64,000 nt of DNA from Paragemmobacter amnigenus (GTDB lineage Bacteria; Pseudomonadota; Alphaproteobacteria; Rhodobacterales; Rhodobacteraceae): positions 124,001 through 188,000 of the forward strand of contig NZ_JAAATX020000009.1 of the NCBI RefSeq assembly GCF_009908265.2, read 5' to 3'. The translations under genes were made by a program, and so were the position numbers. Shown here one piece after another: positions 41,669 through 50,307 of this stretch. A model generated the notes under the pieces. That model searched no databases. It had not been told where the DNA came from and saw nothing but the letters and a program-made list of their open reading frames with translations. How positions within the stretch are numbered: position 1 is the stretch's first letter; every line of letters begins with the position of its first letter.

Positions 41669-42787
41669 ATGTGCCGGACATGCTTTGAGAGCTTCATCAG
41701 GTTTGGCGGAACGAAGACGTTCGTTCTGAACCTTGCCAGCAGCCCTGTTCTGGAACTGAAGCAGGATGGTCCTTCCCAACAGGACGTCGTCCGCCAATGG
41801 CTGGATGAAGTGTGGAGCCAGACTTTCGGAGCAACGGCGCAGGCGATCCTGAAGACCAAGCCATTCGAGTTTTCGTCGGCTGGTCTGTCCGACCTCGACA
41901 TTGAATCGCTGCGTGCTGATGCGCTGTTGACGGTTCAGGCGGCCATCGAAAGCGAGGGTCTTGATATAGTCAGCGCAGACGGGGAGCAGCGGGCTCTGGC
42001 GGTACTGTCAGGATTTCTGAACCAAGCCCAGCAATTGGCAATGCAGATCGAATTCTATGTCTGGTCAACACGACAGGACAGTCGCGTTCGTGAGGGTCAT
42101 GCTGAGCGGGATGACATGATCTTCCGATGGGACACACCACCCGAAGGTGGTCATCCGACGGAGGATTTCGGATGCAGGTGTTATGCTCGGGCGTTGGGCA
42201 TCGAAGGCTATTGGGCGCGTGTTCAACCGTCCGTCGAAGGGTTCGTGGCAGACATTGAGGAGTGGGAAGGCAATGTCGACCATATGTAATTGGACACCCG
42301 CGGATTTGTGACCGTTGGAAAGGGCAAGTTGCTGCCGGATTCGGCAAGCGCTTCTGCGCTGCCGTTTCGTGTGCGCGCAACGGATGCACTTGCATCTGAT
42401 AATGACATCCGTGCGGAGTATGATCTGATCGCCGGGATGGAGGCTTCGCAGACGCGCGGCGCGGCGTTCTATGAACAGTTCACTTCCCTCTACCTGCCGC
42501 AGGCCGACATTGATGAACTCGTACAAAATCACGTGCGGCAGGATTTTGAAGCCTTGCTCCGACAGTATCCGGGTTTCGGAACCCTGCCCCTGTCGGCGCA
42601 GATTGCGCTATGGGACATGATTTACAATCTTGGTCCGAGGGGACTGGCGCAGTTCCGGATGCTGCGGCAAGCTATCTTGGACGGGGATTGGGAGGAAGCA
42701 GCAGAGCAGTCGAATCGGAACGGGCCAAGTGAGGCGAGAAACCAGTATGTCTTCGATCTATTTATCGATGCGGCGGAAGAACCGTGA
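41669..42787 (+). pseudogene. MuF-like/lysozyme fusion gene interrupted by one in-frame TAA
   Basis: Codons 1-206 (41669-42286) encode a phage head morphogenesis (MuF/SPP1 gp7-like) domain: EFYVWSTRQDSRVREGHAERDD, FRWDTPPEGGHPTEDFGCRCYA. TAA follows (42287-42289). The same frame continues to 42787 as a GH24 (T4-type) lysozyme domain. Spacing across the stop is exact for T4 lysozyme: Glu in WEG, stop at +7 (T4 Tyr18), Asp at +9 (T4 Asp20), Thr at +15 (T4 Thr26). A sense codon at the stop would restore a 372-aa fusion. Most likely a nonsense mutation; separate annotators would call two genes (41669-42289 and 42290-42787). Confidence 0.75.
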
Positions 42788-43457
42788 CTGGTTGATTGGC
42801 ACCTTTGCTGCCGCCGCCTGCTTGACGTCGTTTGCCCTGGCCGAAACCGGGACCGTGCGCATAGGTGCGCATTTTTTCCCCACATCCGAGCATCGATACC
42901 AAAGTCTTCGCTCGGTGTCGGAGATTCAGGATCAGTTGAATGCGGACATGCAGCAGTTCGTAACTGGCTTCTCAGGCTGTCCGGCAATCGTCGAAGGGCC
43001 GTTGGACGCGGGAAAGCCACGCGATCCGCTGCGCGACACGTCGACCATTATCCAGTCGATCCGTGTTTGGTGCTGGGCGATTGCGCAAACTGACCCCGCC
43101 GCGCAAGTATCGGCCCCTGGGCTTGGCGCCGAGATAACGACGGAGCTGATCCAAGGAATCATGGCAAATGCTGAAATGCTTGCGGCTGAGGATGAAGACT
43201 GGTCCCAGACGTTGGTCACTTTCACAGACGGCGAAATCACCTGCACCGATCAGGAAAGATGCCGGCTGTCTCTGCTTGATGGGAAAAATCCACCCGAGCA
43301 GTCCGTGGATTTCGACCTGATCATGGCAACCGGCGACGAGCGGTTCATCCTGGTGACACAGTCGATTTATGGACGCTCCGGTTTTGTTTATGGCGTTCGC
43401 TGGCGCGAGAGCGAAAACGGTGGTGAAGTGGTTTCAATCTTCCCTGACCGACTGTAA
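42747..43457 (+). CDS. Exported protein, possible immunity partner of the lysozyme
   Basis: 236 aa from ATG 42747 (or 229 aa from 42768). An N-terminal Sec signal (RRKNRDWLIGTFAAAACLTSFALA) precedes a periplasmic domain with paired cysteines (GCPAIVEG; VWCWAIAQ; CTDQERC). Its start lies inside the lysozyme ORF, so expression is coupled. Secretion to the compartment where lysozyme acts fits an immunity or inhibitor role, but no family is recognised. Confidence 0.6.
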   Translation: MSSIYLSMRRKNRDWLIGTFAAAACLTSFALAETGTVRIGAHFFPTSEHRYQSLRSVSEIQDQLNADMQQFVTGFSGCPAIVEGPLDAGKPRDPLRDTSTIIQSIRVWCWAIAQTDPAAQVSAPGLGAEITTELIQGIMANAEMLAAEDEDWSQTLVTFTDGEITCTDQERCRLSLLDGKNPPEQSVDFDLIMATGDERFILVTQSIYGRSGFVYGVRWRESENGGEVVSIFPDRL

Positions 43458-44262
43458 CGGCGTCTCTTGCTGCTTTCGCGAGAGACGTGACTTTGCTTCC
43501 AGCAAGTCGGCAAGATTGGGCATTCTGGTTAAAGTAGCCCGCTGTAACCCGGCGGTTTCGGCAAGCCGTCCCGTCAGTGCATTGACCAGCCCATTGTGAT
43601 TTCCAGCGGCATTAGCAAGTTGGACCCACAGGATCGGTGGGCCATCGCCTTTGAGGCCAGCTGTTCCGCTTGGCCCTTCCGAAAGCCGCCGGAAAAAATT
43701 GTAGCGAACCCGTTGCGACAGATGCGGGAGCTTTGATGTCCCCGGACCAACAGGTACTGAGTATCTCGAAAGCCGCGCAGCGAGAGGCTTTCGGTCGTCC
43801 TGCGCGCGCCCAGTGGAATCAAGGCGCAGCACATCGTCGATCAGGCGCTCGAGGCGTCGGGCGCCTATGTTTGCCGGGCCGGTCGGTTTCGCGAGAGGGG
43901 TGTCGCAGAAGGCGCAGTTCTGCTGTGGCACGAGGCGAGCCTGGCGAAATGGCGCAAGGCGCTGACCACAAGACGGGCAGCGGTCACGCAATCGGCAGCC
44001 ATGGCGAAAGCAGGACACGCGGGTTGCCAAGGTCCAGCTGCGCCGGAAATAGGGCACCTCGTCTTCCCGCAGGCACGTAGGACAGTATTGCAGCCATGTA
44101 GACTGCGCCGTCGATGCCCCTGCATGTTGCGGCCGGGTCCGCAGCAGCAAGCGCAGGGTCGAGAGTGGACTGTTGGCCAGACAAAGACCGTCGATCTCTT
44201 CAGGGCAGATCGCCGTATGGTCGAGCAGCAAGCGACGAACCGCCTCCGGCAGATGCCGGTCG
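43434..44262 (-). pseudogene. TniQ family protein, 5'-truncated
   Basis: The frame encodes the TniQ zinc-binding region (WLQYCPTCLREDEVPYFRRSW; SCFRHGCRLRDRCPSCGQRL; second CAFCDTPL) and C-terminal half. TniQ targets Tn7/Tn5053-like transposition. The open frame continues upstream to 44624, but from ~44262 it is antisense to an acyl-CoA dehydrogenase remnant, so the true N-terminus is gone. No tniA or tniB in the window. Confidence 0.7.
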
Positions 44263-44594
44263 GAGCCGAGCCGCTGTCTTCGCTGCAAATGGTGCAGGAC
44301 AATCTGGCGGACATGGCGCTGGAAATCGACGCTGCGGCGCTGTTGATCTATCGAGCCGCCTGGGCTAAGGACCGCGCCGCCTCCCGCATCGCGCGAGAGG
44401 CGGCGATGGCCAAGTTGTAAGCCACCGAGGTGGCGCAGCGGGTGATCAGCCTGGCGGTGCAGTTGCATGGCGGCAACGGCGTGCGCCATGGCTTTGCGGT
44501 CGAGACGCTTTCCCGCGACATTCGTGCCCTGCGCATCTATGATGGCGCCATCGACGTACAGCGCGTGATCCTCGCCCGGAGCCTTCTGGCATGA
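44259..44594 (+). pseudogene. Acyl-CoA dehydrogenase C-terminal remnant
   Basis: The plus frame reads [43 protein letters not shown], stop (TAA 44418-44420), then [20 protein letters not shown] and [20 protein letters not shown]. This is the FAD-contacting C-terminal helix bundle. The stop replaces a residue that is usually Tyr (AKLYATE). The 5' half is missing, replaced by the TniQ fragment. Confidence 0.75.
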
Positions 44595-44613
44595 GCTTGC
44601 CCATTCTATCCCT

Positions 44614-44892
44614 ATGGAATTCAACCGCTGCGACCCAGCGGGGATCGTGTTCTATCCGCGCTATTTCGAGATGATGAATTCGGTCATCGAGAATTTCTTC
44701 CGCGAGGCGCTGGACTATTCCTTCGTCCGCCTGGGGCTCAGTTCCGTCACCTTTAGCATCACCGCGCATAGCGGCGCTCAGCAGCGGATGACGGCCTGCC
44801 CGATTCTGGTCAGGCTGACGCCGGAAGGCAGGTCCGCGCCCTGGCCCGACAGTATCCGACCCCGCCTAGCCGACCATCAGGAGGCCACATGA
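44614..44892 (+). pseudogene. Acyl-CoA thioesterase (4HBT) with internal deletion
   Basis: The N-terminal hot-dog segment is intact (EFNRCDPAGIVFYPRYFEMM, ENFFREALDYSF) and the end is typical (VRLTPEGRSAPWPDSIRPRL). The middle is missing, leaving 92 aa instead of ~140. Hydrolyses aryl- or acyl-CoA when intact. Its end overlaps the RidA start (ATGA), preserving the old operon order. Confidence 0.65.
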
Positions 44893-45296
44893 CCGACGAC
44901 AGCCCACATCAGACCCTGCACCCTTCGAATTGGAAACCGGCCAGCGGCTATGCCAGCGGCATGGCGGCCGAGGGACGGATGGTATTCACCGGCGGCATCA
45001 TCGGCTGGAACGCGCAACGCGAATTCGAGACCGACGATTTCGTTGGCCAGGTGGCGCAGACCCTGCGCAGCATCGTCGAGGTGCTGGCCGAAGCGGGCGC
45101 GCGGCCCGAGCATCTGGTGCGGCTAACCTGGTATGTCACCGACAAGCGGGAATATCTGGGCGCGCTGAAAGACATCGGCCTAGCCTATCGCCAGATCATC
45201 GGGCGGCATTTCCCGGCGATGGCGTTGGTGCAGGTGGTGACGCTGGTCGAGGACCGTGCCAAGGTCGAAATCGAGGCGACGGCCGTGGTTCCGTAA
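44889..45296 (+). CDS. RidA family protein
   Basis: 135 aa. SGYASGMAAEGRMVFTGGIIGWNAQ, VLAEAGARPEHLVRLTWYVTDKREY and FPAMALVQVVTLVEDRAKVEIEATA match the YjgF/RidA fold; it keeps the Arg and Glu lining the ligand pocket. RidA enzymes deaminate reactive enamines/imines; members in CoA-linked aromatic degradation operons may have other substrates. Intact although its operon partners upstream are decayed. Confidence 0.85.
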   Translation: MTDDSPHQTLHPSNWKPASGYASGMAAEGRMVFTGGIIGWNAQREFETDDFVGQVAQTLRSIVEVLAEAGARPEHLVRLTWYVTDKREYLGALKDIGLAYRQIIGRHFPAMALVQVVTLVEDRAKVEIEATAVVP

Positions 45297-45365
45297 CCAG
45301 TCAGGGAGGGCAGACGTAAATGTAAAGTGAAGATTTTAAGCGCTAAATTTAAGGTCTGTTGACAT

Positions 45366-45662
45366 TCACCTGATTTGAATGAGGGTTGCTGCGAGAGAGA
45401 TGAAGGAGGCGAAGCTCTGAATTGTTTTGAATGACCGCATTGCGATACCTGTGTTTTCCTTGAGCTTTCGGAAGAAGTTCTCGATCAGGTGCCGCCATTT
45501 GTAGGTCTCTTTGTCGAATGTCGCGGGGAAACGCCGGTTCGATTTCGAAGGGATGACAGGGGTAATTCTCCGGTCATCGAGAGCGGACCGCAGCCAGTCG
45601 GCATCAAGCGCTCGGTCGGCGCGCAGGTCATGCGGCGGGGGACAGGTAAAGGCAGATGTCAT
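45366..45662 (-). pseudogene. IS5-family transposase C-terminal fragment
   Basis: 98 codons: LRADRALDADWLRSAL, ITPVIPSKSNRR, YKWRHLIENFFRKLKENTGIAMRSFKTIQSF, the C-terminal catalytic part (final Glu) of IS427-type IS5 transposases. The 5' half is absent. A probable IS end (GGTCTGTTGACATTCA) starts at ~45353. Confidence 0.75.
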
Positions 45663-45769
45663 CGCGTCTCATGCCCCAAACGTGACACGCTCGCCCAACC
45701 ATGGGATCAAACACCTAAGTGTGATTTCGGGCTTCAAGCCGACGACCCCGCACCTGATCTTTTCGGCCA

Positions 45770-46189
45770 TCACTTCACCCGTTCCAAGATGGAGACATAG
45801 TTTGCCACAGCCGCCCCGCCCATGTTGAAGATGCCGCCGAATTGTGGGTCTTTCGCTTGGATTGCGCCCGCCTCATCGCACAGCTGCATGGTGGTCAGCA
45901 CATGCATCGACACACCTGTCGCCCCGATCGGATGGCCCTTGGCCTTCAGCCCGCCCGACAGGTTCACCGGCAGCCTGCCGTCAGGCTGGGTCCAGCCTTC
46001 CTTGATGGCGCGGGCACCCTGACCTGCCGGGGTCAGACCCATGGCCTCATACTCGATCAGCTCGGCGATGGTGAAACAATCGTGCGTTTCAACAAAGGAC
46101 AGATCGCCCAGCGTCAGCCCTGCCCGATCCAGGGCCTGCCGCCATGCCACTGTGCAGCCCTCAAAACTGATGATGTCGCGTTTGGACAT
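45770..46189 (-). pseudogene. Inverted duplicate of thiolase 3' end
   Basis: 139 codons nearly identical to the last 139 codons of the thiolase at 48126-49292 (SKRDIISFEGCT, VETHDCFTIAELIEYEAMG, GGLKAKGHPIGATG, NYVSILERVK). Homology starts abruptly at TCCAAACGC near 46187; the ATG there is a junction product. It lacks the nucleophilic Cys domain, so it is non-functional. Confidence 0.85.
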
Positions 46190-46341
46190 AGCTGGCGCTG
46201 CGCAATCGTTCTGCGAATGCGCTCATTTCGGAATGCTATGCACGGCGCTCGCAGGCATTCAAGAATGCCCATCGAGCTTGCGCTGATCGCCGATGCCGGG
46301 AAGAAGATATGTTGCCGGTCAGAATCACGCAGGAGGTAGAT

Positions 46342-47190
46342 ATGAGTGCAGGTCAGGTCCAGCGCATCAACTTCATCGGGACGGGGAAAGTTGGAGAGAC
46401 GCTGATGCGGCGCATCAAGCTGAGCCGCGGTTGCACGGTTGGAGAAGTGGCAAGCGGGCATGTAGAGAGCGCCGTCCGGGCCGTAGTCTCGACCGGTGTC
46501 GGCATTGCCGTGGCTGCGCTTGACAGGATGGAGTCGGCCGAAATCTGGATCCTAGCCGTCCCCGACCGTGATATCTATGCTGTCGCCCTCGCTCTGGCCC
46601 AAAGTCCGCGTCTTCCGTCATGGGGCTGTCCAGTCGTCTGTCATTGCAGCGGGTTTCATTCACTCGATGTCCTCTCCCCACTCAAATCGCGGGGGTGGCG
46701 GACAGCGAGTTTCCATCCCGTGATGAGTTTCTCTGACCCCGAAGCCGCCGCCGCCCGGTTCCCTGGCACGTTGTGTGGCATCGAAGGCGATGCGCCGGAC
46801 GAGATTTCCCTTTTGGTCGAATCGCTCGGCGGCAAAGGCTTCTCGATCGAGCCTGACCGAAAGGCACTTTACCACGCGGCGGCTGTCTTTAGCAGCAATT
46901 TCACCGTCGTGCTTCAGGCGATCGCCCTTGCGGCGTGGAAAGAGGCGGGTGTGTCCGAGGAAGTGGCGACCCAGCTTTCGGCAGCGCTTTTGACTGGCAC
47001 GGCCGCAAATGTGGTGCGGGATGGCCCCCAAGTGGCGCTCACTGGTCCGGCCGCGCGGAACGAGGAAGAGGTGATCCGTCAGGAGGAGGCCGTACTCGCT
47101 CAGTGGCGCCCCGGCTCAGCCGCCCTGTATCACGATCTGACGACCCTCGCCCGAACGCTGAAGCTCACGGGGAGAGTCTACAAGACATGA
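46342..47190 (+). CDS. DUF2520 Rossmann-fold protein (F420/NADP oxidoreductase-like)
   Basis: 282 aa. INFIGTGKVGETLMRRI (Rossmann GxGxxG), IWILAVPDRDIYAVALAL, HCSGFHSLDVLSPLKSRGWRTASFHPVMSFSDPEAA (DUF2520 core), and helical C-terminus AVFSSNFTVVLQAIALAAW. Probably NAD(P)-dependent; substrate unknown. AGGAGG 7 nt before ATG 46342 fixes the start. Intact in an otherwise decayed region. Confidence 0.8.
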   Translation: MSAGQVQRINFIGTGKVGETLMRRIKLSRGCTVGEVASGHVESAVRAVVSTGVGIAVAALDRMESAEIWILAVPDRDIYAVALALAQSPRLPSWGCPVVCHCSGFHSLDVLSPLKSRGWRTASFHPVMSFSDPEAAAARFPGTLCGIEGDAPDEISLLVESLGGKGFSIEPDRKALYHAAAVFSSNFTVVLQAIALAAWKEAGVSEEVATQLSAALLTGTAANVVRDGPQVALTGPAARNEEEVIRQEEAVLAQWRPGSAALYHDLTTLARTLKLTGRVYKT

Positions 47191-47267
47191 TTCAGTCACA
47201 CGGCCGGGGAACACCGCCGCACGGGACTGCTGTATGAGCACGGTTACGTATTTCCCATAGGACTGCG

Positions 47268-47531
47268 CTATCTTGATCGCATGGCGTCGCTTGTGAACGA
47301 TGAGACCTCCGACCTGCCCGCGCTGATCCGGGAGGAGCGTGGCTCCTTCGGCACTGTCTTGAGGTCCTCCACCGTCGCGCGCTTCCGCCACTTTGCAACC
47401 GCCTTCGGATTGATGCCCGACTCACGGCTCAGCCGCGTGAGCGAAGCTTGCGATCGCTGTATTGCAGCTCTGACGGCGAACGTGGTCGTGGCTCTCCCGC
47501 GACGAACCTGTCCCATGTTGCTTCCTTCCAT
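47268..47531 (-). pseudogene. IS481-family transposase N-terminal fragment
   Basis: MGQVRRGRATTTFAVRAAIQRSQASLTRLSRESGINPKAVAKWRKR is the HTH start of IS481 transposases; the DDE domain is missing after about 80 codons. Confidence 0.75.
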
Positions 47532-48125
47532 TCCTTAGAAAGGATCGCACCATTAAACGGTGGGATCAGACACCTAGTCGATTCTTGCGCGAAACGAGGA
47601 ATATCGTCCGGCACATACCGCTGTCGGGATATGGGACCAACCTAAATCCGAACCTATGGAAGTGCGCTCCCCGAAACATTGCGACAACAGGCACGAGATG
47701 GTGAAAGGGTCACTCCAATTGCTTCTTGAACCTGAAGTGTGGACCGGCAAGGCAAACGCCTGTGCCTCCCGGGGCATTGAGGAAGACACGCGCGGAAATC
47801 CATTGTGGCTCGCTGCGATGACAGATAGGGCCGCTCAAGCAAGCCGGATATTCGCCAGCAATGGTGATTGCCGAACCAGTACCTACCAGACCGTTGCTAT
47901 CAGGCGGGGTCCATATAGGCCAATACATGGGCGGCAATGGCCGGGTGGGGCGTGCTAGCCGAGACCAGTGCCTAACAGGTTCGGCTAACACGCCCGATCA
48001 TCGAAAGACCAGGGCTTGACGTCGCCACTACGGACGGGGAACGTGAGATGTTCGCGCTTAAGGGCGGCGACAAGGTCGATGTCGACGGCCGCAGGGCCGT
48101 TGCATATAGTTAGGACAGGAAAGCC
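47532..48125. other. Decayed stretch upstream of thiolase
   Basis: No intact gene in ~590 bp. 47562-47576 (GGGATCAGACACCTA) matches 45703-45717 except one base. From ~48010 the plus frame reads TDGEREMFALKGGDKVDVDG up to a stop just before the thiolase start, the tail of a lost upstream gene of the catabolic operon that I cannot identify. Confidence 0.4.
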
Positions 48126-49292
48126 ATGAGTGTCAGCATCGTTGGTTGGGCGCACACGCCATTTGGGAAACATTCCGAAGAAACTGTGGAGAGCCTGGTG
48201 GTTCGCGTCGTGCGCGAGGCGCTAGACCATGCCGGGCTGGCCGCCGAGGACATTGACGAAGTTTATCTGGGCCATTTCAACGCCGGGTTCTCAAAGCAGG
48301 ACTTTACCGCCTCACTGGTGTTTCAGGCCAGCGACGGCTTCCGCTTCAAGCCGGCGACGCGGGTGGAAAACGCCTGCGCCACGGGATCGGCCGCCGTGCA
48401 TCAGGGCATCAAGTCGATCGAGGCAAAACGGGCGCGCAGCGTGCTGGTTGTGGGGGTCGAGCAGATGACCACGACCCCCGCTTTCGAGATCGGTCAGAAT
48501 CTGCTGAAAGCGTCCTACCTGCCCGAGGATGGCGATACTCCCGGTGGCTTTGCCGGGGTGTTCGGGCGGATCGCCGATTCCTACTATCAGCGTCATGGTG
48601 ACCAGTCCGAAGCACTGGCCCTGATCGCGGCCAAGAACCACAAGAACGGTGTGGGCAACCCTTATGCCCAGATCCGCAAGGATCTGGGCTATGACTTCTG
48701 CCGCACGGAAAGCGACAAGAACCCCCTTGTTGCCGGGCCGTTGAAGCGCACCGATTGCTCGTTGGTATCTGATGGTGCAGCGGCTGTCGTGCTGATGGAC
48801 GGTGACGCCGCCACCGAGATGCGCCGTGCTGTCCGCTTTCGTGCGACCGCGCATGTGCAGGATTTCCTGCCAATTTCCAAACGCGACATCATCCGTTTCG
48901 AAGGCTGCACCGAGGCCTGGCGGCAAGCGCTGAGCCGGGCGGAGCTGACATTGGGTGATCTGTCCTTTGTTGAAACCCACGATTGCTTTACCATCGCCGA
49001 GTTGATCGAGTATGAGGCGATGGGCCTGACACCGGCGGGGCAGGGCGCCCGGGCGATCAAGGAAGGTTGGACCCAGCCTGATGGCAGACTGCCGGTGAAC
49101 CTGTCAGGCGGGCTAAAGGCCAAGGGCCATCCTGTCGGGGCAACTGGTGTGTCGATGCATGTGTTGACCGCCATGCAGCTTTGCGATGAGGCGGGCGCGA
49201 TCCAAGCGAAAGACGCGCAATTCGGCGGCATCTTCAACATGGGAGGGGTGGCCGTGGCAAACTATGTCTCCATTTTGGAACGGGTAAAGTGA
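48126..49292 (+). CDS. Thiolase (SCP2-type acetyl-CoA acetyltransferase-like)
   Basis: 388 aa, full length. Nucleophile Cys in RVENACATGSAAVHQ (~residue 89); VETHDCFTIAEL; GGLKAKGHPVGATGVS with the general-base His. SCP2-type thiolases cleave 3-ketoacyl-CoA or condense acyl-CoAs; catabolic remnants around it (ACAD, thioesterase, RidA, Gfo/Idh, SDR) suggest a degradation pathway. All catalytic positions look intact. An inverted copy of its last third lies at 45770-46189. Confidence 0.85.
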   Translation: MSVSIVGWAHTPFGKHSEETVESLVVRVVREALDHAGLAAEDIDEVYLGHFNAGFSKQDFTASLVFQASDGFRFKPATRVENACATGSAAVHQGIKSIEAKRARSVLVVGVEQMTTTPAFEIGQNLLKASYLPEDGDTPGGFAGVFGRIADSYYQRHGDQSEALALIAAKNHKNGVGNPYAQIRKDLGYDFCRTESDKNPLVAGPLKRTDCSLVSDGAAAVVLMDGDAATEMRRAVRFRATAHVQDFLPISKRDIIRFEGCTEAWRQALSRAELTLGDLSFVETHDCFTIAELIEYEAMGLTPAGQGARAIKEGWTQPDGRLPVNLSGGLKAKGHPVGATGVSMHVLTAMQLCDEAGAIQAKDAQFGGIFNMGGVAVANYVSILERVK

Positions 49293-49456
49293 TTGCCGAC
49301 AAGATCAAGGTCGGGATCGTCGGTTTGAAGGCTGAAATAAGCTGGACCGCGCGCGCATATTCATGCCTTGCGCAAACTGTCCGGCGTGTTCAAGAGTGCG
49401 GACGATGCGGGCAAGCATGTCTATTGCGAATGGCGGCTTGGCAATGGTTTGGCCTA
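49289..49456 (+). pseudogene. Gfo/Idh/MocA oxidoreductase N-terminal remnant
   Basis: Directly after the thiolase stop the plus strand reads IADKIKVGIVGLKAEISWTARA, then after a frameshift HALRKLSGVF, and DDAGKHVYCEW.LGNGLA before a stop. This is the NAD-binding start and the GKHVYCEWP motif of Gfo/Idh enzymes. A C-terminal fragment of the same type is at 54240-54662. Confidence 0.6.
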
Positions 49457-49504
49457 GGAGCTTGATTCCCATCGCTGTGCGGGCGCTCTTCGCTGGGGTC
49501 AGCA

Positions 49505-50293
49505 GGAGTGGAGGGCAAACTTCTGGCGCAGGCTCAGGTCGGCCTCGATCAGGCGGCCTTCGTTATGCAACAGTGCCCTGATGTCGGGCGTCAGGTACTG
49601 AGTGCGGTCTTAGAAGAGCGAGATTTCCTAGGGCTACCCGGTCTTTAGGTAGGCTTGCAATTCGGGGTGAAGCTGATTGGCGTCGCGGTCCTGGGCATGG
49701 AAACGCTGCAGAGACAGGTGGCGGTCCAAAGGGAGGCCGGGTAGGCGTTGCTTGTTCAGGAAGACGCTGTGCAGGCGGGTGACAGGCCGGGGACTCCGGT
49801 GTGGACGAAACTCTTGCCATTGGTGTGCGGCAGATGGATTTTGGCAGGATGCTGGCATTGGCGCCCAGCACATGGCCGCGCAGATGGGCAAAGCGGGGTT
49901 GCAGCGAGCAGCGAATGGCGCGGGCGGTGAAGGTGTCGTCGGGCAGGGCGGGGTCGCGCATCGCCTCGAACGGCTCCAGCTGGTCGGGGGGGAGGGCGCC
50001 GAGGATTTCCGAGATGGGTGGAGGAATTCATCAACGTCGATATGGCTCTGTCCAGGCAGGCGGCAGGCTCGATAGGCGGTTCTGGTGCCGCTCGGGGCGG
50101 GTGCCTGCGATGGCCCAGCGGGTGTCGTCGCAGCGGGCGGCGGTGACCTGCGGGACGCGGGACAGTGAGTCAAAGGCGGCGTCTTCGGGGTCGTCGAAGT
50201 ACTGCCAGATGCGGGCACGACCAAGCGAAAGCTGGTGGGCTGTGAAGGCAGCCACCTTTTCCTGCGGTGCCTTGACGATGGAAACGAGGCCCC
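49505..50293 (-). pseudogene. Glycosyltransferase family 2-like remnant
   Basis: With several frameshifts and stops the minus strand reads DWGLVSIVKAPQEKVAAFTAHQLSLGRARIWQYFDDPEDAAF, DVDEFLHP (DxD-like), LEPFEAMRDPALPDDTFTARA, GKSFVHTGVPGLSP, FHAQDRDANQLHPELQAYL and IRALLHNEGRLIEADLSLRQKF. This order matches rhodobacterial GT2-type proteins. Non-functional. Confidence 0.6.
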
Positions 50294-50307
50294 AGTCTGC
50301 TGTCAGA

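Noticed and set aside
44289-44624. N-terminal part of a 396-aa TniQ protein
   Set aside because: This stretch is better explained as the reverse strand of an acyl-CoA dehydrogenase remnant.
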